From Winogradskyella sp. (lineage in GTDB: Bacteria > Bacteroidota > Bacteroidia > Flavobacteriales > Flavobacteriaceae): a DNA stretch of 56,606 nucleotides. Below, piece by piece: positions 42,973-53,748 of this stretch. The stretch lies in contig NZ_JABSST010000007.1 of assembly GCF_013213975.1 (NCBI RefSeq), positions 1 to 56,606 of the forward strand. Direction: 5' to 3'. Below the pieces are notes generated by a model. The model was given only the letters and a program-made list of their open reading frames with translations. It made no database searches and was not told where the DNA came from. Both the position numbers and the translations under genes were made by a program. Numbering within the stretch: the stretch's first letter is position 1; every line of letters starts with the position of its first letter.

Positions 42973-44460
42973 ATGAAATATTCTTACTTAATTTTATTAG
43001 TATTTATTTTGTGCCTTAGCTGTTCATCTGATAAAGATGAACCATTGAGTGGTGACAATTTCATTACTTCTTTTAAACTATTTTTAAATAATTCATCTGT
43101 CGAGGGTAATATAAATCAGTCTACTGGGGAAATTACTTTTGATGTTACCGGTGCAGATTTAAACAATTTGACACCAATAATTGTTCATTCTGAAAAATCT
43201 AATATCTCGCCGTCTTCAATTACACCTCAAAACTTTAATGATGTCGTAGTTTACAATGTTACTGCAGAAAATGGAGATGTGAAAACATACATTGTAAATG
43301 TAGAAAATAGACCTTTTAATACTGAAAGCGAAATATTATCCTTTTCTTTTGATATTTCAGGTCAAACATATAATTGTAATATTGACAATAATACAAATGT
43401 AATATTTCTCGAAACGGTAGGTTTAGATTTAACGTCTATAGCTCCTAGTATTACAATCTCAGAAAATGCTTCTATTTCTCCCTCACCGAGTATTCCTCAA
43501 AATTTTGGTGAGGTCATAACATATGTGGTAACAGCTGAAGATGGTACTTCATCTTCATATCAAGTGCAAATTGACAATAGACCTATAGGTACTGAGAGTA
43601 AAATACTATCTTTTTCCATAGAACATTTGGGTGTTAATTATGCAGGTATAATTAATGAACAAGAAAGTACGATTTCCATAAATTTAGCAAACATAGACAT
43701 CAGTTCATTAACTCCTGATATTATTATTTCTGATTATGCAACTATTTCACCTGAGGATACAATTGCGCAAGACTTTAATAATCATATAACTTATACAGTG
43801 ACTGCCGAAAATGGGGATTTTTCTACTTATACTGTTATTGCCAATGAAATAAAGATAAATGCAGTTTCACCGAGGTTCTCATTAAATTACATATATTATA
43901 CAGGTGCAGAGCTTAATGTTTTTGGTAATTATATTAATCCTGAAATCCCAGAGTCACAACTTATTCTTAGAGACGGTTCTACAGAATATTTAATAGAAAC
44001 TGTGAACTTAATAAGTGAAAATGTAGATTCAAATAACGCTAGTGTATATCAGATTTCATTTACAATTCCAGAAAATATACCAACATCAAATAATTATAGA
44101 TTGATTTATAGATTGGGAGATAATAATGGTGAATTTAATATTGATATTGATATCATGTCTGATGGACCAGAAAATATGACTATAAATCAAACCTCATACA
44201 ATTATAATGATGTGTTAATTGTAAACGGAATAAATTTAGTTCCTGGTCTTGTGGTGCCATCTAATGGGAATAATTATATTGTTGAAAATTCGAATAATTA
44301 CGATATAGAAGTAAACCCCGAAGGTACACAACTTACATGGACGCTAGATTTTTTCCAACATTTCCCCTCGTATTATGGCCAAGCTCCTCAATTGAAGAAA
44401 GTTTATACCCTAGGTCAAAATAGAAGAGTAGGGAAAGCCATATTTATAAATTTCAATTAA
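42973..44460 (+). CDS. Lipoprotein with three tandem beta repeats
   Basis: A 495-residue lipoprotein (signal CLSC, Cys17). Residues ~29-113, 118-203 and 208-292 are three copies of one ~90-residue beta domain; each contains SFxLF/SFSFxI, a LTPxIxxSExAxISPS strand and the closing YxVTAE(N/D)G (Tyr at 94, 184 and 275). This resembles DUF5018-type modules. The C-terminal ~200 residues have a TIG/IPT-like start (INAVSPRFSLNYIYYTGAELNVFG) and further strands. Asn-rich, with low GC and no Lys-rich region. A surface adhesin or binding protein is likely but unproven. Confidence 0.78.
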   Translation: MKYSYLILLVFILCLSCSSDKDEPLSGDNFITSFKLFLNNSSVEGNINQSTGEITFDVTGADLNNLTPIIVHSEKSNISPSSITPQNFNDVVVYNVTAENGDVKTYIVNVENRPFNTESEILSFSFDISGQTYNCNIDNNTNVIFLETVGLDLTSIAPSITISENASISPSPSIPQNFGEVITYVVTAEDGTSSSYQVQIDNRPIGTESKILSFSIEHLGVNYAGIINEQESTISINLANIDISSLTPDIIISDYATISPEDTIAQDFNNHITYTVTAENGDFSTYTVIANEIKINAVSPRFSLNYIYYTGAELNVFGNYINPEIPESQLILRDGSTEYLIETVNLISENVDSNNASVYQISFTIPENIPTSNNYRLIYRLGDNNGEFNIDIDIMSDGPENMTINQTSYNYNDVLIVNGINLVPGLVVPSNGNNYIVENSNNYDIEVNPEGTQLTWTLDFFQHFPSYYGQAPQLKKVYTLGQNRRVGKAIFINFN

Positions 44461-44534
44461 CTTTCTTTTGCCGCTTATATATCAACTGATAAAAAATTAA
44501 TGGAGCATTGTCAGAAGTTGTATACTAGGACTGC

Positions 44535-44771
44535 TCAAGCTTCCATCTCAGATTTTACTCGATCTACAATAGCTTGTGCTTTATCAAGCTCATCATTGTG
44601 AACATAGACTTCTTGGAACCCTTGGTTCATACTGCCATAACCAGCCAAACGTTGGGATTCACCTTCATCCTTAATTATCGGAATGATGCCTAGATTTTCC
44701 AAGACACTTTTAATACGATTGACTAATATAAAGTTGCCATTGTAAACGCATGTGTATTCGGAAGTGCTCAT
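44535..44771 (-). CDS. DUF2007 domain protein
   Basis: A 78-residue small protein of the DUF2007 (putative signal-transducing protein) family, with the YTCVYNGNFILVNRIKSVLENLGI opening and the QEVYVHNDELDKAQAIVDR end. It has a ferredoxin-like fold that resembles nitrogen PII-like subunits. Function is not established. The ATG at 44771 is preferred over one nine bases upstream because it fits the family length. Confidence 0.85.
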   Translation of the reverse strand: MSTSEYTCVYNGNFILVNRIKSVLENLGIIPIIKDEGESQRLAGYGSMNQGFQEVYVHNDELDKAQAIVDRVKSEMEA

Positions 44772-44830
44772 AACATACAAAATTTAGTACCTTATAAGTT
44801 ACAAAATTTTTAAAAATGTTACAACTGTTT

Positions 44831-45544
44831 CTAAGTGTTGTAGTATTTACTATCCCAAATGGCGGCACTAAAATTTCTGCCAGATAAATAGCCGTAATAC
44901 ATTACCGCTGCGACAACAGATTTAAAAACAAATAGAAAAACGATTCCTGCGTTAGCTGCATTGGCTTTACTAGAAAATACTCCCTCAGGAATTGCTGCAG
45001 TTAAAAATATACTCAAAATAAACATGCAGAACACGAAATTTTCAAAATCCCTAACAGGCCACATCATAAGTCTTCTAAAGGCATTTAAATCATTTCCCCA
45101 TTTATGAATAAGATAATAATAGCCATTACCAATTGGCGCAAAAAGTAATGGATCATCGTAGTGTTCTAGTTTAAATAACTTGGCAGGAGCAATAATCTTA
45201 AATCCATGAAGTTGCGTATTGTGATTGTTTTCGAGCTGTTTAATTTTTGCAATCGCTTCATAAGGGATTTCACCTTTAAATAATTTTGTATCTAGAAAAC
45301 GCAATCTATAATTAACGCAGGTCTTTTTAATCTGACTAATGTGATAGATTCGATTTGTTTCTAACTTATCGAAAATAAGTTGATTTTCCGAGATTTCATT
45401 TTGTTGCGATAAGGTGTCTAAAATTTGTGCATCTTTATAATCATCAGCAGCTAAAATAGATTTTACTTCGTTAAGTAAATCTGCCTCCTTATCATGTGCA
45501 ATAGACTTTAATTTATCTTCTATATTTACCTTTTCAAATAGCAT
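44831..45544 (-). CDS. Conserved membrane protein of unknown function
   Basis: A 237-residue protein without signal peptide: ~165 residues of soluble N-terminus (helical, with HISQIKKTCVNYRLRFLDTKLFKGEIPYEAI) followed by two transmembrane helices near residues 170-190 and 200-222. It reads as a tail-anchored membrane protein. I know no family for it. The DUF2007 gene lies 59 bp downstream on the same strand, so they may be co-transcribed. Confidence 0.7.
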   Translation of the reverse strand: MLFEKVNIEDKLKSIAHDKEADLLNEVKSILAADDYKDAQILDTLSQQNEISENQLIFDKLETNRIYHISQIKKTCVNYRLRFLDTKLFKGEIPYEAIAKIKQLENNHNTQLHGFKIIAPAKLFKLEHYDDPLLFAPIGNGYYYLIHKWGNDLNAFRRLMMWPVRDFENFVFCMFILSIFLTAAIPEGVFSSKANAANAGIVFLFVFKSVVAAVMYYGYLSGRNFSAAIWDSKYYNT

Positions 45545-45812
45545 CTTCCTTTTTTCTTATAAATTTAACTCTACTCAGAGTTAAGTACAAAATTTTAACA
45601 ATCGTGTTTAATTTTTAATTTCAAAATTAAGACTGAACGTCTAAAAAGTTAAACAAAGTAATTGGATTGCTATTATTTATAAGAATTCTAAATAGTTATT
45701 CCATAGGCAAAAGCTATTGAAAAATAAACAGAAAAAATCTTTGTTCGGAATAATAGGCTTAGAGATTGGTTATTTTTATACATTCAAAAAAAGAATTTAA
45801 ACAAAATTATAG

Positions 45813-48023
<2,211 letters not shown>

Positions 48024-48049
48024 ACATTGGTAACTAGTAAACCAACATT

Positions 48050-48087
48050 AAAAAGGAATGTGCGTCTATTGTGCATTCCTTTTTTTA
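48050..48087 (+). terminator. Terminator between katG and the ankyrin gene
   Basis: Stem AAAAAGGAATG / CATTCCTTTTT (11 bp) with a 13-base loop, then T. It lies 27 bp after the katG stop and only 14 bp before the ankyrin start, so expression of the ankyrin gene may depend on read-through or its own promoter. Confidence 0.82.
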
Positions 48088-48100
48088 ATAGTACAACATA

Positions 48101-48571
48101 GTGAATGCACAAGAACTTTTTTTTAGGACAATACAAATTGGAAATAGTGATCATATAAAATCGCAATTGCAACATAATCCACATTTAGTAAATAGTGAAG
48201 ATGCTAGAGGATTTACACCTTTAATCTTTGCAACATATTTTGATAAAGTGGAAATTGCAATGATTTTATTAGATCATAATGCTGATGTAAATGGTAAGGA
48301 TGCTTCTGGAAATACTGCTTTAATTGGGGTGAGCTTTAAGGGGAATTTGAGCTTGGTGGAGTTATTAGTCAAACATGGAGCTGATATTAATGCACAAAAC
48401 AATAAAGGTGCAACAGCTTTGAGCTTTGCAGCACAATATAATCAAGAAGCTGTTGTGGGCTATTTATTAAATCATAATGCGGATAAATACATTGCAGATT
48501 CAGATGGTAAGACGGCACTTGACTTTGCCAAAGAAAAAGGATTCAAAAATATAGAGACTATGCTGTCTTAG
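48101..48571 (+). CDS. Ankyrin-repeat protein next to katG
   Basis: A 156-residue cytoplasmic protein made of four ankyrin repeats (about 35-65, 68-98, 101-131 and 134-156; typical units such as GFTPLIFATYFDKVEIAMILLDHNADVN and GNTALIGVSFKGNLSLVELLVKHGADIN). GTG 48101 is the likely start, since the nearby ATG is in another frame. Ankyrin proteins next to catalase genes are known: P. aeruginosa AnkB is needed for full KatB activity, and C. jejuni Cj1386 delivers haem to KatA. A similar helper role for KatG is inferred. Its end overlaps nhaC by 14 bp on the opposite strand. Confidence 0.88.
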   Translation: MNAQELFFRTIQIGNSDHIKSQLQHNPHLVNSEDARGFTPLIFATYFDKVEIAMILLDHNADVNGKDASGNTALIGVSFKGNLSLVELLVKHGADINAQNNKGATALSFAAQYNQEAVVGYLLNHNADKYIADSDGKTALDFAKEKGFKNIETMLS

Positions 48572-50036
48572 TTGCTGTACCTGTTAGCATTTTAATTTTA
48601 ATTCTTAGTGCTGCGAATAAAAGCGTTGTAAAAGGGCTTAGCCAATTAAAAATGGCATATAGGAAATATTCTCCTACTCCTACACCTAAAACACCACTTT
48701 GATAAGCGCCACAAGTATTCCAAGGAATAAGAACTGAGGTTACTGTTCCTGAATCTTCAAGTGTTCTACTCAAATTCTCTGGAGCTAATCCTTTATCGTC
48801 ATAGGCGTTTTTAAACATCTTGCCAGGTATAACAATTGCTAAATATTGGTCTGATGCAATAACATTTAAGCCTAAGCAACTTATTACTGTACTTGCAAAT
48901 AGACCAAAAACTGTTGTTGCTACTGATAGTAGAGCTTTAGTTATTCTTGCTAATGCACCAATACCATCCATTATCCCACCAAAAACCATAGCACAAATGA
49001 TTAAGAATATAGTCCATAGCATGCCTTCCATACCTCCAGAACTAAAAAGATCATTTAGTTTTTCGTTATCAGTGGTAATAGAGGTGTCTGATAAAATTGA
49101 ATTGGTTATTGCTGAAAGACTAGAATCCGATAAACCTTCAAGAATACTTGGTTGAAAAATAACGGCAAAGATTGCTGCTAAAATAACACCTGAAGCTAAA
49201 GCAACTAATGGTTTTGTTTTTAAAAGAATAAGTGCAATAACTGCTGCCGGAACTAGAAACAGCCAAGGAGTTATATTAAATGTTTTATCTATAGAAGCTA
49301 ATAAATTACTAATATCAGCATTGCCAGTTGGCTCCAAGGTAGCACTAATAATTCCGAATACTATTAGGGTCACAACAATCGTAGGTACGGTGGTAATTGC
49401 CATATACCGAATATGTGTAAATAAGTCTGTGCCAGCCATTGCTGGTGCTAAATTTGTAGTATCACTAAGTGGTGACATTTTATCTCCAAAATAAGCGCCA
49501 GAAATTACTGCACCTGCAATCATACCAGAATTAATGCCTAAGGCGGTTCCGATACCAACCAAAGCGATACCAACTGTAGCTGACGTGGTCCAAGAACTTC
49601 CAGTAGCTATAGAAATTACGGCAGCGATTATAACTGAAGCAGGTAGAAATATTTCTGGACTTAGCACTTGTAATCCGTAATACACCATCGCAGGAATAAC
49701 ACCGCTTATTAACCAAGTGCCAGCCAAGGCTCCAACAAGAAATAAAATCATAATTGGTGCAAAAACACTCTTTAGGTTTTCCCAAACCTCTTGAATCATA
49801 ACCAAAGGTGGTACTTTATTAAGCATACCGCCAATAAATGCAACGAATCCACCAATGAGTAAAATATATTGATTGGAATAATCACCCATCATGGCACCAT
49901 CAAATCTAAATATGTTTATGGCTAAAAGAATCATTAATATGACAACAGGAACCATAGACTCATAAATATTGAGCTCCTTATTGTTTATGATTTTTTGATC
50001 CGCTATTTTGATTTTAGATAGGTCGTCGTCTTGCAT
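48558..50036 (-). CDS. nhaC: Na+/H+ antiporter, NhaC family
   Basis: A 492-residue inner-membrane antiporter with about 11-12 hydrophobic helices that exports sodium in exchange for protons, fitting a marine life. Diagnostic NhaC segments: IATGSSWTTSATVGIALVGIG, ISGAYFGDKMSPLSDTTNLAPAMAGTDLFTHIRYM, and near the end NTCGAYQSGVLGV. The N-terminal ~25 residues are a charged cytoplasmic leader (DDDLSKIKIADQK). The gene is convergent with the ankyrin gene, and divergent from the decayed YdjM-like gene. Confidence 0.93.
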   Translation of the reverse strand: MQDDDLSKIKIADQKIINNKELNIYESMVPVVILMILLAINIFRFDGAMMGDYSNQYILLIGGFVAFIGGMLNKVPPLVMIQEVWENLKSVFAPIMILFLVGALAGTWLISGVIPAMVYYGLQVLSPEIFLPASVIIAAVISIATGSSWTTSATVGIALVGIGTALGINSGMIAGAVISGAYFGDKMSPLSDTTNLAPAMAGTDLFTHIRYMAITTVPTIVVTLIVFGIISATLEPTGNADISNLLASIDKTFNITPWLFLVPAAVIALILLKTKPLVALASGVILAAIFAVIFQPSILEGLSDSSLSAITNSILSDTSITTDNEKLNDLFSSGGMEGMLWTIFLIICAMVFGGIMDGIGALARITKALLSVATTVFGLFASTVISCLGLNVIASDQYLAIVIPGKMFKNAYDDKGLAPENLSRTLEDSGTVTSVLIPWNTCGAYQSGVLGVGVGEYFLYAIFNWLSPFTTLLFAALRIKIKMLTGTATKTA

Positions 50037-50103
50037 TTTCAGTTATATTTAATTGATGTAATGTTACGACTTTGTGGGGCCAATTGCAAATCGATTTATT
50101 CTG

Positions 50104-50111
50104 TAATTTTG
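50104..50111 (+). promoter_or_regulatory. Promoter remnant upstream of the YdjM-like pseudogene
   Basis: TAATTTTG with a TTG 17 bp upstream (50084-50086). The site is intact 10 bp before the pseudogene ATG, so the dead gene may still be transcribed. Confidence 0.5.
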
Positions 50112-50121
50112 CGTTTCAATT

Positions 50122-51146
50122 ATGGTTTCATTAACTCAAATCGTACTAGGTACTACATGTGATGAAGTGGTTTTAGGAAATAAAATAGATAATAAGGCTT
50201 TACTTTTCGGTACTATTGGAGGGACCATTCCAGATTTAGATGTTTTTATTGGTCCCTTGTTTTTTAAAAACGAAATTGACGCGATGCTCTTTGATAGGGG
50301 TTTTATGCACTCGATATTATTTGCTGTTCTGGGTGCGTTTCTGTTTGGTTGAGTAGTACATAAGCTTTATGATAGAAAAACATATCAATCCAACTAAGCG
50401 TAACGATTGGATATTATTGATCTTCTGAGCTTTATTTACGCATCCTATTCTAGATGCCTTTACTCCTTAAGGAACACAATTATTCGCTCCATTTTCAAAC
50501 TATCGCGTAGCGTTTAATAATATTGCTGTGGCTGATCCTTTATACACATCTCCTTTCCTCATTTGTTTAGTCATTCTTATGTTTTACACAAGAATGAAAA
50601 GTAAAAGACGTTTCTGGCTAAAACTTGGAATTGGTGTGAGTTCTATTTACATGTTATGTGCGCTATTCAATAAAGTTTATAAAGACAATGTGTTCAAAGA
50701 AACTTAGGCTAAAAAAACAAATCAATTATTTTAGATTTAGTACACAGCCAACAATATTAAACAACATTCTTCGGTATAGTATCGCAGAGACAGAGACTAA
50801 TTATCAGGTTGGGTTTTACTCTTTATTAGACAAACCCAACTGCTTTATCGATTGGAAAGTTAGTGCTAAACAGCGGTTCTTAAGGGCTAACAAACATGAA
50901 GATCTTAAATACTTAGTAGCATGGTTTAGTAATGGTTATTATAATGTAGAATCTTTAAATGCTTCGTAATTTATATATAAAGATTTACCTTATCCCTTAG
51001 TTCAAACACGAAATGGTGACAGAGCAATTTTTAATTTGAAGATATTTAAAGATCAAGAACGTTTAAATATGAAGCCCTTCACACCAAAAATGGATGACTT
51101 TGAATTTACACTGAAAGCTTTGTGGATTAGATTAAAGGGAAAATAA
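50122..51146 (+). pseudogene. Decayed YdjM-like membrane metal-dependent hydrolase
   Basis: Reading across frames restores one ~340-codon protein of the YdjM/DUF457 inner-membrane hydrolase family. Frame 1 (50122) gives VSLTQIVLG...GTIPDLDVF...MHSILFA and then TGA at 50350, in the place of a Trp (FLFG-stop-VVHKLYD). Near 50390 the frame shifts: NDWILLIF then TGA at 50426 and FTHPILDAFTP then TAA at 50468, followed by RVAFNNIAVADPLYT...FWLKLGIGVSS. Another shift near 50700 gives FSTQPTILNN...FSNGYYNVESLNAS then TAA at 50967, and the same frame runs on to IYKDLPYPL and a natural stop at 51144-51146. Four nonsense codons and two frameshifts leave no functional product. The 50658-50969 stretch is a fragment. 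Confidence 0.88.
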
Positions 51147-51147
51147 A

Positions 51148-51170
51148 AAGCCTGATCAAACATCAGGCTT
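51148..51170 (-). terminator. Terminator of the transsulfuration-enzyme gene
   Basis: Perfect 9-bp stem AAGCCTGAT / ATCAGGCTT with a 5-base loop. On the minus strand it is followed by TTTATTTT, so it fits the gene at 51183-52397; on the + strand there is no T run. Confidence 0.8.
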
Positions 51171-51182
51171 GATAAAACTTTG

Positions 51183-52397
51183 TTATATTAATTCAGGTTT
51201 CAGGATGTTTAGTTCTCGCATACAAGCATTCATCATTGTATAGGTGCGCTCGATATCTGCATCTAAGCCAATAGAAAAACGAATAAGTCCATCAGTTAAT
51301 CCCATTGTTTCTTGTTCGTCTTCTGGGATTTCAGAGGAGGTAGAGCTTCCTGGAGCACTGAATAAGGTTTTATAAAAGCCAAGACTAACAGCAAGATAGC
51401 CTAAGTTCCGTTCTTGCATTAATTCCATTAGGGCATTGGCTTTATCGAGCGATCCTACATCGATGGTTAGCATGCCACCAAAGCCATACTTTTGATTCAT
51501 CATGTTTTGAAATAAGTCGTGCGATGGATGAGAGTTTAATCCAGGATAAACAGTTTTTAAGCCATCTTTCTTAAACTTATTGGCCAAATACAAGGCATTA
51601 TTACTGTGTTGTTGTATTCTAAGATGTAGCGTTCTTAAATTTTTTAAAACAGATGCAGATCTTAAACTATCCATAGTGGATCCTAATAGCATTGCAGCAC
51701 CATCATTCACATTTCTAAGATTATCAATAAACGCTTGAGTACCACAGATAACACCTCCAACAGTATCCGAAGAACCGTTGATGAATTTTGTTAAGCTATG
51801 AATAACAACATCAGCTCCCAAGGCTTTTGGTGAAATGGACAGTGGTGAAAACGTGTTATCAACAATAAGTTTTAGATTGTGTTTTTTTGCTAAAGCTGCA
51901 AGGCCTTTGATATCTGCAACTTCTAATAGTGGGTTACTCACAGATTCACAGTATAAGACCTTAGTATGTTCGGTAATGGCGGCTTCAACAATATCTAGTT
52001 TGGTGATATCAACAAATGAGGTGTTAATATTCAGTTTTGGGGTAAAGTTTTTTAAAAAGGCATAGGTGCCACCGTAAATGGTTCTACTACTTACAATGTG
52101 ATCACCAGCATTACAGAGTTGCAATAAGACTGCTGTTATGGCTCCCATACCTGATGCTGTAATGGTTGCAGTTTCTGTGCCTTCCATAGCAGCCAAGGCT
52201 TCTCCCAAATATAAATTTGAAGGCGAGGTGTGTCTAGAATACAAATAGCAGCCATCAGCATTTCCTTCAAAGGTGTCAAACATGGTTTTTGCTGATAAAA
52301 AAGTGTATGTCGATGAATCTGAAATGGATGGATTAACCCCACCAAATTCGCCAAAATATTGTAAGTCTTGAATATTGTTTGCAGGTTTGAATTTCAT
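51183..52397 (-). CDS. Methionine gamma-lyase-like transsulfuration enzyme
   Basis: A 404-residue PLP enzyme of the Cys/Met metabolism family. The cofactor lysine is in HSLTKFINGSSD near residue 200; YLYSRHTSPSNLYLGEALAAMEGTE, ASGMGAITAVLLQL and YCESVSNPLLEVADI are family blocks. It could be a methionine gamma-lyase, a cystathionine gamma-synthase or a cystathionine gamma-lyase; the divergent Lrp gene argues mildly for methionine gamma-lyase, as in the mdeA/mdeR arrangement of Pseudomonas putida. The start at 52397 (MKFKPANN) is preferred to one 36 bp upstream. Confidence 0.85.
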   Translation of the reverse strand: MKFKPANNIQDLQYFGEFGGVNPSISDSSTYTFLSAKTMFDTFEGNADGCYLYSRHTSPSNLYLGEALAAMEGTETATITASGMGAITAVLLQLCNAGDHIVSSRTIYGGTYAFLKNFTPKLNINTSFVDITKLDIVEAAITEHTKVLYCESVSNPLLEVADIKGLAALAKKHNLKLIVDNTFSPLSISPKALGADVVIHSLTKFINGSSDTVGGVICGTQAFIDNLRNVNDGAAMLLGSTMDSLRSASVLKNLRTLHLRIQQHSNNALYLANKFKKDGLKTVYPGLNSHPSHDLFQNMMNQKYGFGGMLTIDVGSLDKANALMELMQERNLGYLAVSLGFYKTLFSAPGSSTSSEIPEDEQETMGLTDGLIRFSIGLDADIERTYTMMNACMRELNILKPELI

Positions 52398-52514
52398 AAT
52401 TAAGATATTGTATAATGATCTAGCAAAATTCAATATTTAAAGAAACATAATCAATAATATTGTTAGAATTTAGAAAATAAAACTATATTTAGAACAGAAT
52501 GCAGATATATTTTC

Positions 52515-52522
52515 TAATTTTG
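52515..52522 (+). promoter_or_regulatory. Candidate -7 element for the Lrp gene
   Basis: TAATTTTG, 37 bp before the ATG at 52560, full match to TAnnTTTG. No matching element was found on the opposite strand for the divergent enzyme gene. Confidence 0.5.
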
Positions 52523-52559
52523 TCTTACGGATTTATTTGTGATAGAAAATTTATAAACC

Positions 52560-53018
52560 ATGGTATTGGATCAAACAGATAAACAACTGCTGCATTTATT
52601 ACAAAAGGATAGTAAACAAACCAATAAAGCATTATCTAATGCTTTGGGGTTATCCGTGACAGCTGTTTATGAACGCATTAAAAAGTTGGAGAATAATGGT
52701 ATTATTAGTAGTTATGTAGCACTAATAGATAAGAAGAAAGTTGAGAAATCTTTTGTAGCCTTTTGTCACGTGAAGTTGAGTCAACATTCTCAAGATTATG
52801 TTATGAAATTTGAACGAGAAGTTCGTAAATTGGACGAAGTACTAGAGTGTTATCACATTAGTGGTGATTACGATTATCTTTTAAAAGTTTTGGTAACAGA
52901 TATGGAAGCTTTTAGAGAATTTATGGTGAAAAAATTAACCAAAATAGATCATATTGGCAGTACACATAGTATGTTTATGATAAGTGAAGTTAAACACACA
53001 ACAGCAATTGCTTTATAA
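52560..53018 (+). CDS. Lrp/AsnC family transcriptional regulator
   Basis: A 152-residue feast/famine regulator. The N-terminal winged helix-turn-helix (TDKQLLHLLQKDSKQTNKALSNALGLSVTAVYERIKKLENNGII) occupies about residues 6-50, and a RAM/Lrp ligand domain follows (VAFCHVKLSQHS, VLECYHISGDYDYLLKVLVTDM). Members bind amino acids and often act on the gene next to them. It is divergent from a transsulfuration enzyme, 162 bp away, which is the obvious target. It is followed by the CPBP protease gene after 3 bp. Confidence 0.93.
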   Translation: MVLDQTDKQLLHLLQKDSKQTNKALSNALGLSVTAVYERIKKLENNGIISSYVALIDKKKVEKSFVAFCHVKLSQHSQDYVMKFEREVRKLDEVLECYHISGDYDYLLKVLVTDMEAFREFMVKKLTKIDHIGSTHSMFMISEVKHTTAIAL

Positions 53019-53021
53019 TTC

Positions 53022-53648
53022 ATGAAAAGTATTCAATACAGACTTACTGAATTCTTCTTAATTTTTATTCTGGTACCAATAAGTTTTGCCTTTTCATTTG
53101 CAATATGGATCAAAATGGTAATTGGTATTACTGGATTCTTATATGTTATTTATGTTTTACTTCGTGTTGAGAATAATAAATTCAAACTTAGAGAACATAT
53201 AAACTGGACACAGTTTTGGCAGAGAACTTTAATTAAATTAATTGTAATAATTGCCATTACAACGCTATACATGTTTGTTGTTGATATAAATATGTTATTC
53301 ATTGTAGTTAAAACAAAGCCTTCACTTTGGTTGATGATCTTGTTTATATATTCTTTTTTTTCAGTTTATCCTCAAGAATTAATCTATCGCACTTTTTTCT
53401 TTCAGCGTTATGAATCCTTATTTAGAAGTAATTTGGTATTTATTCTTGTAAATGCTGCTGTGTTTTCTCTAGCCCATATTTTCTTCAAAAGTACATTGGT
53501 TATGTTCTTAACTTTTACAGGCGGCATATTATTTGCTTTGACTTTTAAGAAAACAAAGTCAACACTTTTAGTGTCCATTGAGCATGCTATTTATGGCTGT
53601 TGGTTATTTACTGTTGGAATGGGTGCAATACTTGGATTTCCATCTTAA
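53022..53648 (+). CDS. CPBP family intramembrane protease-like protein
   Basis: A 208-residue membrane protein with about six to seven helices, CPBP (Abi/CAAX protease) family. Motif one reads YPQELIYRTFFF near residue 120, so the first Glu of the usual EExxxR is Gln while the second Glu and the Arg remain. Motif two is FSLAHIFF with its His, and motif three SIEHAIYG has its His but Gly replaces the usual Asn. Catalytic competence is therefore uncertain. It lies 3 bp after the Lrp gene and is probably co-transcribed. Confidence 0.85.
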   Translation: MKSIQYRLTEFFLIFILVPISFAFSFAIWIKMVIGITGFLYVIYVLLRVENNKFKLREHINWTQFWQRTLIKLIVIIAITTLYMFVVDINMLFIVVKTKPSLWLMILFIYSFFSVYPQELIYRTFFFQRYESLFRSNLVFILVNAAVFSLAHIFFKSTLVMFLTFTGGILFALTFKKTKSTLLVSIEHAIYGCWLFTVGMGAILGFPS

Positions 53649-53748
53649 AAGTTTATTAAAATTAAAAGAGTATATAACCATTTTTCTTTTTTTAGCGTCT
53701 TTGTTAGTAGAAAAGAATTCTGAGAATATCATTTATTAATACCTTCTA

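Noticed and set aside
50658-50969. A 103-codon open frame in the YdjM-like region
   Set aside because: It starts in the middle of the family's protein and is preceded and followed by readable parts of the same protein; it is a pseudogene fragment, not a new gene.
51148-51170. Hairpin as a + strand terminator of the YdjM-like pseudogene
   Set aside because: The + strand side is followed by GATAAAA, not T; the T run is on the minus strand.
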